64,000 nt of DNA, from assembly GCA_020854915.1 (NCBI GenBank), contig JAHKLT010000026.1:1-64000 (forward strand), written 5' to 3'. The position numbers and the translations under genes are program-made. Below, piece after piece: positions 41,943 through 51,281 of the stretch (within the stretch, counting starts at the first letter, position 1; each line of letters begins with the position of its first letter). The notes under the pieces are model-generated. The model was not told the origin of the DNA and made no database searches. It saw only the letters and a list, made by a program, of their open reading frames with translations. The stretch is from Methanobacteriaceae archaeon. GTDB lineage: Archaea > Methanobacteriota > Methanobacteria > Methanobacteriales > Methanobacteriaceae.

Positions 41943-43187
41943 TTAAAAATCTGCCATTTGTGGATTTGAGAGCTCCTCTTCAATCCTTATTAATTCATTT
42001 AATTTAGCTATTCTTTCCCCACCTAAAGCTCCTGTTTTAATCATAGGAGAATTAAAACCAACAGCTAAATGAGCTATAGTGGCATCCGTAGTTTCACCAG
42101 ATCGGTGTGAAACAACAGGCACAATATCATTTTCTTTTGCAAGTTTAACAGTTGCATAAGTTTCAGATAAAAATCCAATTTGATTAGGTTTAATAATAAT
42201 CGCATTAGCTGCATTTTTCCCAATTCCTTCAGCTAAAATGCTTTTATTTGTAACAAATAAATCATCCCCACAAATTAAACATTTATTTCCAACTTTACTA
42301 GTTAATTGAGCAAAACCATCAAAATCGGATTCATCAAAGGGATCTTCAACGTAAAACATATTATATGTTTCAATAATATCTTTTACAAATTCTATTTGAT
42401 CACCTGTATCTCTTTCTATATTATCCTGAGCATATAAATATTTTTGTTTTTTAGCATCCCAAAGTTCAGATGCAGCCATATCTAATGATGGTAAAATTTC
42501 TATTCCAAGCTCATCACCCACTTCTTCACAAGCTTGAGCCTGAATTTCAAGTGCTGAATCATTTTTGATATTAGGCACCCATCCACCTTCATCACCTTTT
42601 CCACCAGTAAAATTAGAATCTTTCTTCTGAATCAATTCTTTTAATTTTTTATGAACTGTTGAATTTGCAAAAACAGCTTCAGAAATATCCTTTGCACCAA
42701 CAGGGACAACTAAAAATTCTTGAATATCTGGAGCATGAATTCCTGCATGAGCTCCTCCATTCATCATATTTCCAAGAGGAAATGGAAGTTCATTAACTAA
42801 ATTTCCACCTAAAAATTTATATAAAGGCATATTATATGAAGCAGCAGCAGCTTTAGCTACAGCCATAGAAACAGCAACAGTAGTATTACCACCAATAGAT
42901 GATAAATTATCTGTGCCATCAATTTCTTTTAAAACTAAATCAATATCAGATAAATCTTCAGTATCCATACCAATTAATTCAGAAGAAATTAAATCTTCTA
43001 CTTCACTTATTATTTTGTCTACTCCACCTTCAGGAAAAGATTGAACTTCTCTTGAACCAGTACTGGCTCCACTTGGTGCAGCAGCTCTTCCAAAACCGTT
43101 CCAAGTAATAATATCTACTTCAACAGTTGGATTTCCCCTACTATCCAAAATTTTACGAATCTGGACATCTTCTATAATACTATCCAA
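41943..43187 (-). CDS. eno: Enolase
   Basis: A 414-residue glycolytic/gluconeogenic enzyme interconverting 2-phosphoglycerate and phosphoenolpyruvate. [15 protein letters not shown] at the start, [28 protein letters not shown] and [15 protein letters not shown] hold metal-binding Asp/Glu and catalytic Lys. I place the start at TTG 43187, six bases after GAGGTG; the longer frame adds an unlike tail. Part of the rpoN-rpoK-eno unit typical of archaea. Confidence 0.94.
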   Translation of the reverse strand: MDSIIEDVQIRKILDSRGNPTVEVDIITWNGFGRAAAPSGASTGSREVQSFPEGGVDKIISEVEDLISSELIGMDTEDLSDIDLVLKEIDGTDNLSSIGGNTTVAVSMAVAKAAAASYNMPLYKFLGGNLVNELPFPLGNMMNGGAHAGIHAPDIQEFLVVPVGAKDISEAVFANSTVHKKLKELIQKKDSNFTGGKGDEGGWVPNIKNDSALEIQAQACEEVGDELGIEILPSLDMAASELWDAKKQKYLYAQDNIERDTGDQIEFVKDIIETYNMFYVEDPFDESDFDGFAQLTSKVGNKCLICGDDLFVTNKSILAEGIGKNAANAIIIKPNQIGFLSETYATVKLAKENDIVPVVSHRSGETTDATIAHLAVGFNSPMIKTGALGGERIAKLNELIRIEEELSNPQMADF

Positions 43188-43301
43188 AAAAAACACCTCA
43201 ATGCTAATTAATTTATTACCACATAATCTACATTGCAAAAAATAGAAGTTGATTTATAGATTTTTAATGGTATTTTTTATTTTTTAAATAATAGTTTTTA
43301 A

Positions 43302-43484
43302 CTAATCCTCATCTCTTATAACATCTAATGGTAAAACATTAGATTTGAGTTCTTCATAAGCTATATCAATAGGATCCAAAAGTCCTTTAATTTCAATTAA
43401 AGGTTTAGCACCCATAGATATTTGAATAGCTCTTGCTCCAAGAAGTCTAGCCCTTTCAAATCTTGTTAATTCTGTATAATCCAT
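43302..43484 (-). CDS. rpoK: RNA polymerase subunit K (Rpb6/omega homologue)
   Basis: A 60-residue subunit beginning [19 protein letters not shown] and ending DVIRDED, the conserved assembly segment of Rpb6/omega (shown as [13 protein letters not shown] and GAKPLIEI). GGTG precedes ATG 43484. A longer frame up to 43568 overlaps rpoN and is not used. Encoded between rpoN and eno. Confidence 0.93.
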   Translation of the reverse strand: MDYTELTRFERARLLGARAIQISMGAKPLIEIKGLLDPIDIAYEELKSNVLPLDVIRDED

Positions 43485-43548
43485 TTTTACACCAATACTT
43501 CTCGTTATTAACATATAATAATAAAAAATATCCCATAATGCATGAAAA

Positions 43549-43719
43549 TTATTTCCATGTTTCAACATGAGAAATTAACATTCTTCTACAGCAATATCTT
43601 TTAAAACCCATATCCTCCAAAATATCTTTAGATTTTTCACCATCTTCCAATCTTTGGTTATACTCATCAAAATAAGCTGAAACAGGTTTTCCACAACTTA
43701 CGCATCTAATAGGAATCAT
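43549..43719 (-). CDS. rpoN: RNA polymerase subunit N (Rpb10 homologue)
   Basis: A 56-residue zinc-binding subunit. [14 protein letters not shown] at the start and [12 protein letters not shown] later give the CX2C...CC zinc site diagnostic of Rpb10. Coordinates come from translating the minus strand from ATG 43719 to TAA 43549. It lies between rps9 and rpoK. Confidence 0.94.
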   Translation of the reverse strand: MIPIRCVSCGKPVSAYFDEYNQRLEDGEKSKDILEDMGFKRYCCRRMLISHVETWK

Positions 43720-43765
43720 TTAAATCATCTTGATATATAAAAATATAAAGTTAAAAATAATAAAA

Positions 43766-44164
43766 TTATCTGTAACTTTTTTGTTTACGAGCTCTTGCTC
43801 CAGGACCACCATATTTTTTAGATTCTGAACGTCTTGGATCGCCAACTAACATAGTTCGGTCATATTGTGTGAATTTTTCTTTTAAATCCATATCTTGAGA
43901 CCATTGAACTAATCCTTTAGCAATAACCATACGTGCAGCTTCAGCTTGACCCATTACTCCTCCACCAAAAACATTAACATTAATATCAACAGTATTAGCT
44001 AATTCTCCAGCTAAAGTTAATGGTTCTGTTAATTTTAAGCGAGCAAGTTCAGGAGAATAAAGTTCTAAAGGAGTTTTATTAATTCTAACTTTACCATTTC
44101 CTTCTTGAACAGTTCCCCTTGCAACAGCTGTTTTACGTTTTCCACTTGTATGAATAACTTTCAT
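43766..44164 (-). CDS. rps9: Ribosomal protein uS9
   Basis: A 132-residue S9. The N-terminus [13 protein letters not shown], the [13 protein letters not shown] loop and the C-terminal [11 protein letters not shown] tail that reaches the P-site are present. GGGGTG precedes the ATG. Follows rpl13 by 14 bases. Confidence 0.95.
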   Translation of the reverse strand: MKVIHTSGKRKTAVARGTVQEGNGKVRINKTPLELYSPELARLKLTEPLTLAGELANTVDINVNVFGGGVMGQAEAARMVIAKGLVQWSQDMDLKEKFTQYDRTMLVGDPRRSESKKYGGPGARARKQKSYR

Positions 44165-44178
44165 TTGAACACCCCAAT

Positions 44179-44601
44179 TTAGAATTTAGCCCCTAAAAGC
44201 TTAGAAATTTCTCCTAATTCAATTCCTTTTTTAATATCATTATATTCTGCTTGAGGAATTGCTTCACATGTAGCATCTTTGTATTCTCTAGGAATACCTA
44301 CAAATGATTTTAATCTTTTGTAAGATTCCTTACCTTTAATTTTCTTATAAGGTAACATACCTCTAACAGTCCTTCTAAAAATATCATCTGGTCTTCTTGG
44401 ATATTTTGGACCTAAATCTCTAGGATTAGATATACTTGCCCTATCAACCCTTTGTTTATATTTAGCATAAGCCCAATCTTTAGAACCAGTTAACATGATT
44501 TTTTCAGCGTTAACGACAACTACCTCTTCACCTTCAAGAAGATTCTTACTAATAACACTAGCAAGTCTCCCTAAAATATGTCCTTCACCATCTATAATCA
44601 T
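44179..44601 (-). CDS. rpl13: Ribosomal protein uL13
   Basis: A 140-residue L13. [17 protein letters not shown] at the start, [10 protein letters not shown] and [19 protein letters not shown] segments (as RRTVRGMLP) match the family. GGTG precedes the ATG. In the rpoD-rpl18e-rpl13-rps9 stretch. Confidence 0.95.
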   Translation of the reverse strand: MIIDGEGHILGRLASVISKNLLEGEEVVVVNAEKIMLTGSKDWAYAKYKQRVDRASISNPRDLGPKYPRRPDDIFRRTVRGMLPYKKIKGKESYKRLKSFVGIPREYKDATCEAIPQAEYNDIKKGIELGEISKLLGAKF

Positions 44602-44609
44602 AAAAACAC

Positions 44610-44975
44610 CTATTCCATTATTTTAATGTTACTACCCTTTGGATTACTATCCATTAACTCATTAATAGATAAACATTTTCCACCAGCTTGCTCTATTTTT
44701 TCTTGAGCTCTAGTTGAAAAATTTAATGCAGCAATATTAACTTTATTTTCTAAATCACCATTAGATAATACTTTACCTGGAATTAAAATATAATCATCAG
44801 CACTAGAAAATCTATTAATATTAGATAAATTTACTTCTGCAGATCTTCTATTTGATCTTTGAAGTCTTTTTGCAACATCTTTCCAAATACATGCATCTTC
44901 TTCATGATATTTTTCCATAAGTTCTTTTATAAGATTAACAAGATTAGGGTTAGTTTTTGTAATTTTCTTAACCAT
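44610..44975 (-). CDS. rpl18e: Ribosomal protein eL18
   Basis: A 121-residue archaeal/eukaryotic L18e. [17 protein letters not shown] and [13 protein letters not shown] are characteristic. GGAGGAAAC precedes the ATG, which overlaps the rpoD stop by one base (TAATG). Confidence 0.95.
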   Translation of the reverse strand: MVKKITKTNPNLVNLIKELMEKYHEEDACIWKDVAKRLQRSNRRSAEVNLSNINRFSSADDYILIPGKVLSNGDLENKVNIAALNFSTRAQEKIEQAGGKCLSINELMDSNPKGSNIKIME

Positions 44976-45781
44976 TATTTGTTTCCTCCTTCACTAAATT
45001 TGATAAATTTGTCTGATTTTTCACCTAATTCATCACAAGCTTTTAATAAAACTTCTTTAGGAGTCATTGATCCATCAGTCTCTATTTTAAAAATGAAATT
45101 ATTTTCTTGATACCCTACATTAATGTAATTGTTAACAGAAGCTCTAACACAACTTTTACACATAGAACAATCTTCAATATCTAAAATTTTAATTTTTTTA
45201 GATCTCCTATCTCCTTTTAAAATTCCCCTAGGACATGCATCAGCACAGTCATAGTCAATTTCAACATTTTCATTAAAAGTAATTTCAGGATATTGTTTAT
45301 ATGCACAAACAGTAGTAGGCATCCATTTAGCATGATCTTTACCTAACCCTAATTTTGCTACTGCTTCAATTTTAAGTTCTTCCCCTTCTTTAAGTTTAAC
45401 AAGAGGAATGGTATCATAAACTGGTTTAATTTTAGAGTCAGAAGAAATTAAATCTTTAGAATAAACTTCTTTAGGCCCAACAGCATTTAAAGAAAAAGCA
45501 ACACCGCATTTTGGACAAAAATCATTACAATCACATTCATCAGCTAATGCCATGCCTTCAACATGCTTTAAGCTGGAAACTAAAGGAGTTAAACCTAATC
45601 TATGAGCTAATACCTCATTAAACATAGAAGAATCATTTCGAATAATATTAACATCTTCAATAGCTATTTTAGGAACCGACATCATTGCACTTCTCCTAAT
45701 AGCATTAACAAAAGGTATTTCTGCATCACGGATAATGAGAACAAGCTCATCATCATTTTGACTTTTGACTTCAATCTCCAT
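44975..45781 (-). CDS. rpoD: RNA polymerase subunit D (Rpb3/alpha homologue)
   Basis: A 268-residue subunit. The alpha-like dimerisation part shows VNAIRRSAMMSVPKIAIEDV (as VNAIRRSAM). An inserted ferredoxin-like domain (about 165-215) carries CADACPRG and CSMCKSCVRAS, enough for one [4Fe-4S] cluster, as in many archaeal D subunits. I use ATG 45781, after AAGTG, rather than the earlier GTG at 45790. Confidence 0.93.
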   Translation of the reverse strand: MEIEVKSQNDDELVLIIRDAEIPFVNAIRRSAMMSVPKIAIEDVNIIRNDSSMFNEVLAHRLGLTPLVSSLKHVEGMALADECDCNDFCPKCGVAFSLNAVGPKEVYSKDLISSDSKIKPVYDTIPLVKLKEGEELKIEAVAKLGLGKDHAKWMPTTVCAYKQYPEITFNENVEIDYDCADACPRGILKGDRRSKKIKILDIEDCSMCKSCVRASVNNYINVGYQENNFIFKIETDGSMTPKEVLLKACDELGEKSDKFIKFSEGGNK

Positions 45782-45793
45782 ATTAAACACTTC

Positions 45794-46186
45794 TTATTGC
45801 CTTCTTCCTCTTTTACCACCAGGTCTTCCAGTACCATCGTGAGGAATAGGAGTTATATCTTCTATTTTTCCTATTTTAATTCCAGCTCTTGCTAATGCAC
45901 GAATAGTTGCTTGTGCACCAGGACCAGGACTTCTAGACCCATTCCCTCCAGGAGCTCTAACTTTAATATGTAAACCAACAAAACCTTTTTCCTTAACATC
46001 TTCTGCTACCCTAGTAGCAGCAGCCATTGCTGCAAAAGGAGAAGATTCTTGCCTATCTGCACGAACAACTTTTCCCCCAGACCATTGAGTGATAGTTTCC
46101 GCACCAGTAATGTCAGTGACAGTTATAATAGTATTATTGAATGATGAATAAACATTAGCTATTCCCCATTTTTCGTCGCTTGCCAT
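45794..46186 (-). CDS. rps11: Ribosomal protein uS11
   Basis: A 130-residue S11. [41 protein letters not shown] (as [13 protein letters not shown]) and a C-terminal [11 protein letters not shown] tail are typical. Start ATG 46186 follows AGGTG; the longer frame adds five residues and is not used. Confidence 0.95.
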   Translation of the reverse strand: MASDEKWGIANVYSSFNNTIITVTDITGAETITQWSGGKVVRADRQESSPFAAMAAATRVAEDVKEKGFVGLHIKVRAPGGNGSRSPGPGAQATIRALARAGIKIGKIEDITPIPHDGTGRPGGKRGRRQ

Positions 46187-46197
46187 AATTACACCTT

Positions 46198-46737
46198 TCA
46201 TTCAGTTGTTTCTTCAACATCTGCTTTAACAGCATTATGTTCTTCAATTTGTTTAGCTACAGGTGAAGAGCTATAGAAACCGATTTGATCTTCTTGACCT
46301 TTTAAAACTACATAACTTGGAGAATCAATTTTTTTACCATTTAAAGCAATATGTCCATGTACAACAAACATTCTTGCTTCTTTAGGAGTACGAGCTAAAC
46401 CTTTTTTATATACAACAGTTTGTAATCTTCTCCTTAAAATATCTTCAACAGTTAAATTTAAAATATCTTCAAGTGCAGCATTTTCAGATAAAACACCAGT
46501 TCTAGCTAAGTGTCCTAATAATTCTATTTTTTCTTCTTCCATTTGATCTAAAGAAAACCCTAATAAATACCTTGCTTCACGACTATATCTTCTAACTAAT
46601 GTATCAGCTTTCCAAATTTCTTTTTTATTTTTTAAACCATATCTGACCATTAGTTTATTTTCTTCTTTAATTCTTTCTGCATTCCAAGGATGAGGTGGTG
46701 TGTTATACTTCTTCCTTGATTTTCTTGGATGTCCCAT
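46198..46737 (-). CDS. rps4: Ribosomal protein uS4
   Basis: A 179-residue S4. [18 protein letters not shown] start and the S4 RNA-binding motif [33 protein letters not shown] (in parts [12 protein letters not shown] and [10 protein letters not shown]) are clear. AAGGAGAT precedes the ATG. Between rps13 and rps11. Confidence 0.95.
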   Translation of the reverse strand: MGHPRKSRKKYNTPPHPWNAERIKEENKLMVRYGLKNKKEIWKADTLVRRYSREARYLLGFSLDQMEEEKIELLGHLARTGVLSENAALEDILNLTVEDILRRRLQTVVYKKGLARTPKEARMFVVHGHIALNGKKIDSPSYVVLKGQEDQIGFYSSSPVAKQIEEHNAVKADVEETTE

Positions 46738-46807
46738 TATATTATCTCCTTAATAAAAATAATTATCATAAACCTAATAATAGATTTAATAAAAATAAAT
46801 TATTAGT

Positions 46808-47257
46808 CTATCCTCTTGAACGACTTACACCGACAGAAGATCCTTTTCTAAAAGTAGACTTAGTTCTTTGACCCCTAACAGGTAACCCAAATTCATGCCT
46901 ACGGCCTTTATAACTTCTAGTCTTTCTCATCCTATTTAAATCATCTCTCAATCTCATATCAAGATCAGATTCAATTAAATGACTAGTTTCACCTGTTTCA
47001 TAGTCATTTCTTCTATTTAACATCCATTCAGGAATGCCAAAATCTTTAGGATTTTCTATAATCTTTTCAATATCTGAGATTTTTTCATCTTCAATATATC
47101 CAATTTTATCATTTGAATTTAATCCTAATATTAGAGTCATAGACCTAGATAAAGATAATCCGACACCTTTAATATCAGTTAAAGCGTGTTCAATGGTTTT
47201 TTTACCATCTACATCCTTTCTAGAAATACGCACCAAGTGCTTAAAATCGTCTTCCAT
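46808..47257 (-). CDS. rps13: Ribosomal protein uS13
   Basis: A 149-residue S13, first gene of the chain after tRNA-Ser. [23 protein letters not shown] and the C-terminal [12 protein letters not shown] are family marks. GGAGG precedes ATG 47257; the longer frame up to 47332 runs into the leader and is not used. A hairpin at 47354-47369 lies in the leader. Confidence 0.94.
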   Translation of the reverse strand: MEDDFKHLVRISRKDVDGKKTIEHALTDIKGVGLSLSRSMTLILGLNSNDKIGYIEDEKISDIEKIIENPKDFGIPEWMLNRRNDYETGETSHLIESDLDMRLRDDLNRMRKTRSYKGRRHEFGLPVRGQRTKSTFRKGSSVGVSRSRG

Positions 47258-47353
47258 TAAATAACCTCCATTTATAGAGCGAACCCACGAGACTTGTAAA
47301 AGAATAGGTTCGAATGTTTTATTACAAAACACAGTTTTTTCAACATACTAAAA

Positions 47354-47369
47354 CTTAGTAAAAACTAAG
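47354..47369 (-). promoter_or_regulatory. Leader hairpin CTTAGT-AAAA-ACTAAG upstream of rps13
   Basis: A perfect 6-bp stem with an AAAA loop, about 97 bases before the rps13 start and after the tRNA. Its stem core CTTAG/CTAAG is shared with a hairpin before rpl19e (55305-55326). Possibly an autogenous control site for ribosomal protein expression; inferred only. Confidence 0.35.
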
Positions 47370-47446
47370 AGTTCAAAATATTAGATTAAAACAATTATCT
47401 GTAAAATTAGTTTAAATCATAAAAATAATTGTTTAAAACCAATAAA

Positions 47447-47531
47447 CGCCGAGACTGGGATTTGAACCCAGGAGGGGAAGATCCCCACAAGATTTCCAGT
47501 CTTGCGCCTTACCAAGCTAGACTATCTCGGC
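47447..47531 (-). tRNA. tRNA-Ser (anticodon GGA)
   Basis: Read on the minus strand the gene begins GCCGAGA and ends TCTCGGC plus a G discriminator at 47447. The acceptor stem has 7 perfect pairs; the T-arm is GGGTTCAAATCCC; the anticodon loop CTGGAAA gives GGA (serine, codons UCU/UCC). The long variable arm TGGGGATCTTCCCC-type stem and G73 fit a class II tRNA-Ser. CCA is not encoded. It is upstream of rps13 and may share its transcript. Confidence 0.95.
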
Positions 47532-47659
47532 AAAATCATACAAATAAAATGAGTATTATATGATAATAAAATATCTAACTCTTAATATATTTAAATGTAT
47601 TGATTTTCATAGAATAAAATAAAATGATTTAATAATTTAAGTTTTGTTTTTTTCTACAT

Positions 47660-47768
47660 TGAGGGTCGGCCAAAATTCAAAATCATTTTCTTAAAACGAT
47701 AGATTAATCCTTTGTTTAAAATTTGAAGAAACATCTTTCTTGAAAAAGGTATTTTTGTCCGACACTCA
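47660..47768. ncRNA. Candidate structured RNA closed by a G+C-rich stem
   Basis: GAGGGTCGG (47661-47669) is complementary, at 8 of 9 positions, to CCGACACTC (47759-47767); one more U-A pair (47660/47768) extends it. An inner TTCAAA/TTTGAA pairing also exists. Such G+C-rich islands in very A+T-rich archaea often mark stable RNAs. On the plus strand a TATA-like TTTAATAATTT (47626-47637) lies about 25 bases before the stem. Strand and class unknown; no C/D or H/ACA box was recognised. Confidence 0.4.
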
Positions 47769-47823
47769 CATTAAAAAAAGTGTTAAACATAAATGAAATA
47801 AAAATATTCATAAAATTAGAATT

Positions 47824-47914
47824 TATAGTTGATTACCTAATATTTTTTAATTAATTTAATATCTATATATAAATAAAACATGCATTTATATGAAAAGTTT
47901 GGTAACACACTATA
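47824..47914. repeat. MITE-like dispersed element, copy B (91 bp, inverted relative to copy A)
   Basis: The reverse complement of 8559-8650, differing only by one base in a homopolymer run. Outside the TATA borders the two loci are unrelated. The copy sits 70 bases past the truB stop codon, in intergenic DNA next to the tRNA gene. Confidence 0.7.
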
Positions 47915-47984
47915 AAGCAATAAAAAAAGCATCACTTATTATAATAATGATTAATTTTTACAAACATTAATTTAAAACACTAAT

Positions 47985-48947
47985 TCATCTCCACATCATA
48001 GGATAAATATCTGTTTTCATAAAAACTTTATTAGTATTAACAACAATTCCTGAATCAGAGATTAGAATTTCTTCAAGGTTTAATAAAGAGTGACCAGATG
48101 CAACAAGTTCACCTTTTAAAGTAAAAATAGCTATTAAATCATTTTTTTTAATGTTTTCTGAAATAGAAAGAATACCTCCAACAGCTAAATCAGCACCATG
48201 ACAAATAGCATCAACAGCAGAATCTCTGATAATAATTTTAGGTAAATAATCAGCAGCTTTTTCCATTGGAACAATAGCTTCCCTTAAATAATTTTCATCA
48301 CCATCTTCTAAATAAAAATGATAAGCATCTGTTAAATCTTGTAATGTTGTTAAATTATTATTTTCATTGAAAGAACCAACTTGTGTTCTTCTAAGTTCAG
48401 CCATATGAGCTCCAACTGCTAAAACCTCACCTACATTATGACAATAGGTTCTAACATAAGTTCCTGCCTCACATCCAATTTTAAAAAGAACATCACGACC
48501 TTCAATTTCATAAATTGTTGAATAATAGATATTTCTAGCTCTAAGTTCTCTTTTAACAGCAGATTTAACAGGTGGGTTTTGATATATTTTTCCAGTAAAT
48601 TCATTAAAAACTTCCCGAATTTTGTCTTCATTAACATCATCATGTAATCTTAAAAGACAAACATATTCTTTAGGAGCCTCTAACAAAAGTTGAATAGATT
48701 TAGTTGCATCATCAATACCTACAGGAAGAATACCTGTGACTTTAGGGTCTAAAGTACCACCATGACCGGTACGATCACATTTTAAAATCCTTTTAACCCA
48801 TGAATCAATTTCATGAGAAGTAGGCCCAGAGGGTTTATCTAAATTAATAATACCTTTGGAAATATATTCTTTAATAGGTCTATCTTCAGGTTTAGAACCA
48901 TAATTTTCATTAGTACTAGATTTAGATACTACAACCATGTTTTCCAT
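47985..48947 (-). CDS. truB: tRNA/rRNA pseudouridine synthase TruB/Cbf5
   Basis: A 320-residue archaeal Cbf5. ILKCDRTGHGGTLDPKVTG holds the catalytic Asp (GGTLDP), AGTYVRTYCHNVG follows, and a C-terminal PUA domain (about 240-320) is present. It isomerises uridine in tRNA or rRNA, guided or alone. I use ATG 48947, behind AGTGG. Last gene of the rpl34e-cmk-rpl14e stretch. Confidence 0.92.
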   Translation of the reverse strand: MENMVVVSKSSTNENYGSKPEDRPIKEYISKGIINLDKPSGPTSHEIDSWVKRILKCDRTGHGGTLDPKVTGILPVGIDDATKSIQLLLEAPKEYVCLLRLHDDVNEDKIREVFNEFTGKIYQNPPVKSAVKRELRARNIYYSTIYEIEGRDVLFKIGCEAGTYVRTYCHNVGEVLAVGAHMAELRRTQVGSFNENNNLTTLQDLTDAYHFYLEDGDENYLREAIVPMEKAADYLPKIIIRDSAVDAICHGADLAVGGILSISENIKKNDLIAIFTLKGELVASGHSLLNLEEILISDSGIVVNTNKVFMKTDIYPMMWR

Positions 48948-49023
48948 AAAAACCACTGAACTCTAAAAACAAATGAGTAATAAAAAATAAATTGATTGAA
49001 AATATTTATTAAAAATATTTTCA

Positions 49024-49245
49024 TTATAATTCTTTTAAAGCAGCTTTAATAGAATCAACATCACCAGAAACTTCGATAGAATCAGAAGTTGGTTCTAAAT
49101 GAGAAATATTACATCTTCTATTTTTAACAGATTCTCCAACAACTTCAACAAATTTTTCATCGATAATCTCAACTATTGCACATTTTTCGCCTGCTTCTCT
49201 ACCTGCGGTTTTAACACATACTCTTCCTTTTTCAATTGATACCAT
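49024..49245 (-). CDS. rpl14e: Ribosomal protein eL14
   Basis: A 73-residue L14e with an N-terminal KOW/SH3-like part: EKGRVCVKTAGREAGEKCAIVEIID (as RVCVKTAGREAG and CAIVEIID). GGTGATAT precedes the ATG, which overlaps the cmk stop by one base. Length fits the archaeal form. Confidence 0.93.
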   Translation of the reverse strand: MVSIEKGRVCVKTAGREAGEKCAIVEIIDEKFVEVVGESVKNRRCNISHLEPTSDSIEVSGDVDSIKAALKEL

Positions 49246-49763
49246 TATATCACCTTTAATGTTGTAAATATAATTTCAGCAATACATTCTGGATTGAACC
49301 TATCAGTATTGATTAATAAATCATAGATATCTAAATTATTTATATCAATATTATGAATATCTAAATATCTTAAAGCTTCACTTTCTTCACGTATTTTAAT
49401 TTCACGTGTAGCTAAATGTTCTGATTTAGACTCCCTATTACAAATTCTATTAGCTCTAACATCGAATGGTGCTGTTAACCAAACTTTTAAATCAGCTTCA
49501 ATAAAATATGCAGATAATCTTCCTTCTATAATAAGGTTTTCAGAATTATTAGCAAGTTCCACTTGTTTTTTGTCAATTTCAATATCGATGTCAGTATTAT
49601 TTTCAGCATATTTACTAAACTCAATAACAGACATACCTCTTTCTTTAGCCATATCTCTAAAAATAGACCCTGTAGAAATAAAAGGAATATCAATTTTATT
49701 AGATAATACTTCAGCAGCAGTAGTAGTTCCACTACCTGCCAAACCACCGATTGTAATAATCAT
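49245..49763 (-). CDS. cmk: Cytidylate kinase (archaeal type)
   Basis: A 172-residue kinase making CDP from CMP. The P-loop IGGLAGSGTTTAAEVL (residues 5-14) and the STGSIFRDMA motif are present. The length fits the small archaeal Cmk. Its ATG overlaps the rpl34e stop by one base. Confidence 0.93.
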   Translation of the reverse strand: MIITIGGLAGSGTTTAAEVLSNKIDIPFISTGSIFRDMAKERGMSVIEFSKYAENNTDIDIEIDKKQVELANNSENLIIEGRLSAYFIEADLKVWLTAPFDVRANRICNRESKSEHLATREIKIREESEALRYLDIHNIDINNLDIYDLLINTDRFNPECIAEIIFTTLKVI

Positions 49764-50029
49764 TATTTTCTTGCCTCATTTTTAAAATGTTTACGAGTGC
49801 AAATTGGACATAAATTTCCTCCAAAAGGACGATTAGGCCTTTTTTGAGATTTTGATAATTTTTTAATTTCATAAGGACGTCCACGAGGAACAGCATTTAA
49901 ACTACATCCACATTCAGCACAAACATGTTTACTCGGCTTTTTCTTTTTATATCTTAAAACATTTTCTCCACCTGGAGTGTTTTTACGAACTCTTTTATAA
50001 GATCTAGATCTATATCTTGATTCTGGCAT
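49763..50029 (-). CDS. rpl34e: Ribosomal protein eL34
   Basis: An 88-residue L34e. [23 protein letters not shown] and CPICTRKH (a four-cysteine zinc site) fit. GAGGTGAT precedes the ATG. Confidence 0.94.
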   Translation of the reverse strand: MPESRYRSRSYKRVRKNTPGGENVLRYKKKKPSKHVCAECGCSLNAVPRGRPYEIKKLSKSQKRPNRPFGGNLCPICTRKHFKNEARK

Positions 50030-50094
50030 ATTATCACCTCATATTAATTTTTAAATATTTTTATATTAATTTTTATTACTAATAAAATGATTTA

Positions 50095-50685
50095 TTAAAT
50101 AGCTTGTTTGAAACCCATAAATTTTCTTAAAATTTGACTAATTCCAAATGTACATAGGAAGTACCAAAGCATCCAACCAATAGTAAAAGGAATATCAGCA
50201 GAACCTCCCCTAATTAAAGAACCAATTACATGCCACATAGGAGTCAAAGACCCATAATAAACAGTAACCGGAAGTTGAACAAGTAAATCGCTAATAACTG
50301 AATAACCCATCCAATAATAAACAAGAAGCACAGGAACCATAGTAACAATTAATGGTTTAAATGAACTAGTCATCATTTTACTTTGTTTTTCCATAAAATC
50401 TACTTGTTTAGCTTGTAATTTAGCTATTTTTTTACTATCACCACTTTGTTGAGCTTCTCTTAATTCTTTTTGAAATTCACTCATCTCTGTTCTAATCTCA
50501 TTCATTTCATCATGATCAACTAACAATTTATTTGCAACAGTAGTAAATAATGAAACTAAAAATGCAACAAAAAACACAGTTAATATTGGATTAGATGGAT
50601 TAGGATCTAATGCAACTAATGGACTTAAAAGATCATTTAATGCAGAAATAATTGGATCAAGTATTCCAGAAAACATATCAGCCAT
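50095..50685 (-). CDS. EMC3/TMCO1-type (DUF106) membrane protein
   Basis: A 196-residue archaeal YidC/Oxa1-like insertase of the DUF106 family. Three membrane segments: about 33-56, 103-122 and 158-186. Between the first two a charged cytoplasmic coiled coil EFQKELREAQQSGD... is typical. I use ATG 50685, since GGGGA precedes it, although the frame extends to ATG 50697. It follows secY and adkA and shares in membrane protein insertion. Confidence 0.88.
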   Translation of the reverse strand: MADMFSGILDPIISALNDLLSPLVALDPNPSNPILTVFFVAFLVSLFTTVANKLLVDHDEMNEIRTEMSEFQKELREAQQSGDSKKIAKLQAKQVDFMEKQSKMMTSSFKPLIVTMVPVLLVYYWMGYSVISDLLVQLPVTVYYGSLTPMWHVIGSLIRGGSADIPFTIGWMLWYFLCTFGISQILRKFMGFKQAI

Positions 50686-50697
50686 AAAATTCCCCAT

Positions 50698-51258
50698 CTA
50701 ATTTTTTAATAAATCAACAACTTTAGAAACTGTTGATTTTAAATGTAAATCATGATTTTGAACAATTTTCACTGTAGCACCTGTTAAAGTAGCATAAGCC
50801 ATAGAAGCAGCCCTATTCATCTCTTGATGTAATTTAATATCTTTTGCAGATTCAATATCCCTAATACGAGAAGTATCATCTAATCTCCTATAGATAATTT
50901 CATCAGGATTCGCTTCAATTAAAATGAAAATATCAGGCAATAATTCTTCCAAAACCCAAACAGGAAGCCCTGGTAAAAAACCAGAAGGAGTTAAAATTGT
51001 ACAATGAGTATCAACAATAACATTATTAGATTGAGATTTCTCATTAATTCTACGAGCAGCCTTCTTTTGAATAGTTTTTTGGATTTCAGGAGATAATTTC
51101 CTAAGTTGATCTCTATCATCAACAATATTTTCCTCAATAGCTATTTCAGTCATTATATCCCCATAATTTAAATGAAGATAATCCACATCTTCAAGTACTT
51201 TATTAAGAATAGTTGTACTTCCTGAACCAGGAATACCTGTTAAAACAATTAATGTCAA
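50698..51258 (-). CDS. adkA: Adenylate kinase (archaeal AdkA type)
   Basis: A 186-residue archaeal adenylate kinase. The P-loop VLTGIPGSGSTTIL at the N-terminus, VDTHCTILTPSGFLPGLP and RRLDDTSRIRD are diagnostic of the AdkA branch. TTG start, six bases after GAGGTG. It lies directly downstream of secY, as usual in archaea. Confidence 0.94.
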   Translation of the reverse strand: MTLIVLTGIPGSGSTTILNKVLEDVDYLHLNYGDIMTEIAIEENIVDDRDQLRKLSPEIQKTIQKKAARRINEKSQSNNVIVDTHCTILTPSGFLPGLPVWVLEELLPDIFILIEANPDEIIYRRLDDTSRIRDIESAKDIKLHQEMNRAASMAYATLTGATVKIVQNHDLHLKSTVSKVVDLLKN

Positions 51259-51281
51259 ATAAACACCTCATTATATTTAAG

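Larger units (their letters stand above)
47532..47984. other. 453-base intergenic region with RNA candidate and repeat copy B
   Basis: Between truB and tRNA-Ser, nothing codes. It holds (from low to high) a TATA-like box for the tRNA, read on the minus strand (about 47582-47596), a G+C-rich island (47660-47768), and one copy of the dispersed 91-bp element (47824-47914). Confidence 0.7.

Noticed and set aside
41924-41983. Longer ferredoxin with 20 extra N-terminal residues
   Set aside because: The extension lies inside the eno 3' end; GGAGAT directly precedes ATG 41923.
43485-43568. Longer RpoK with a hydrophobic N-terminal extension
   Set aside because: The extra part is the shadow of the rpoN 3' end; RpoK homologues begin near MDYTEL.
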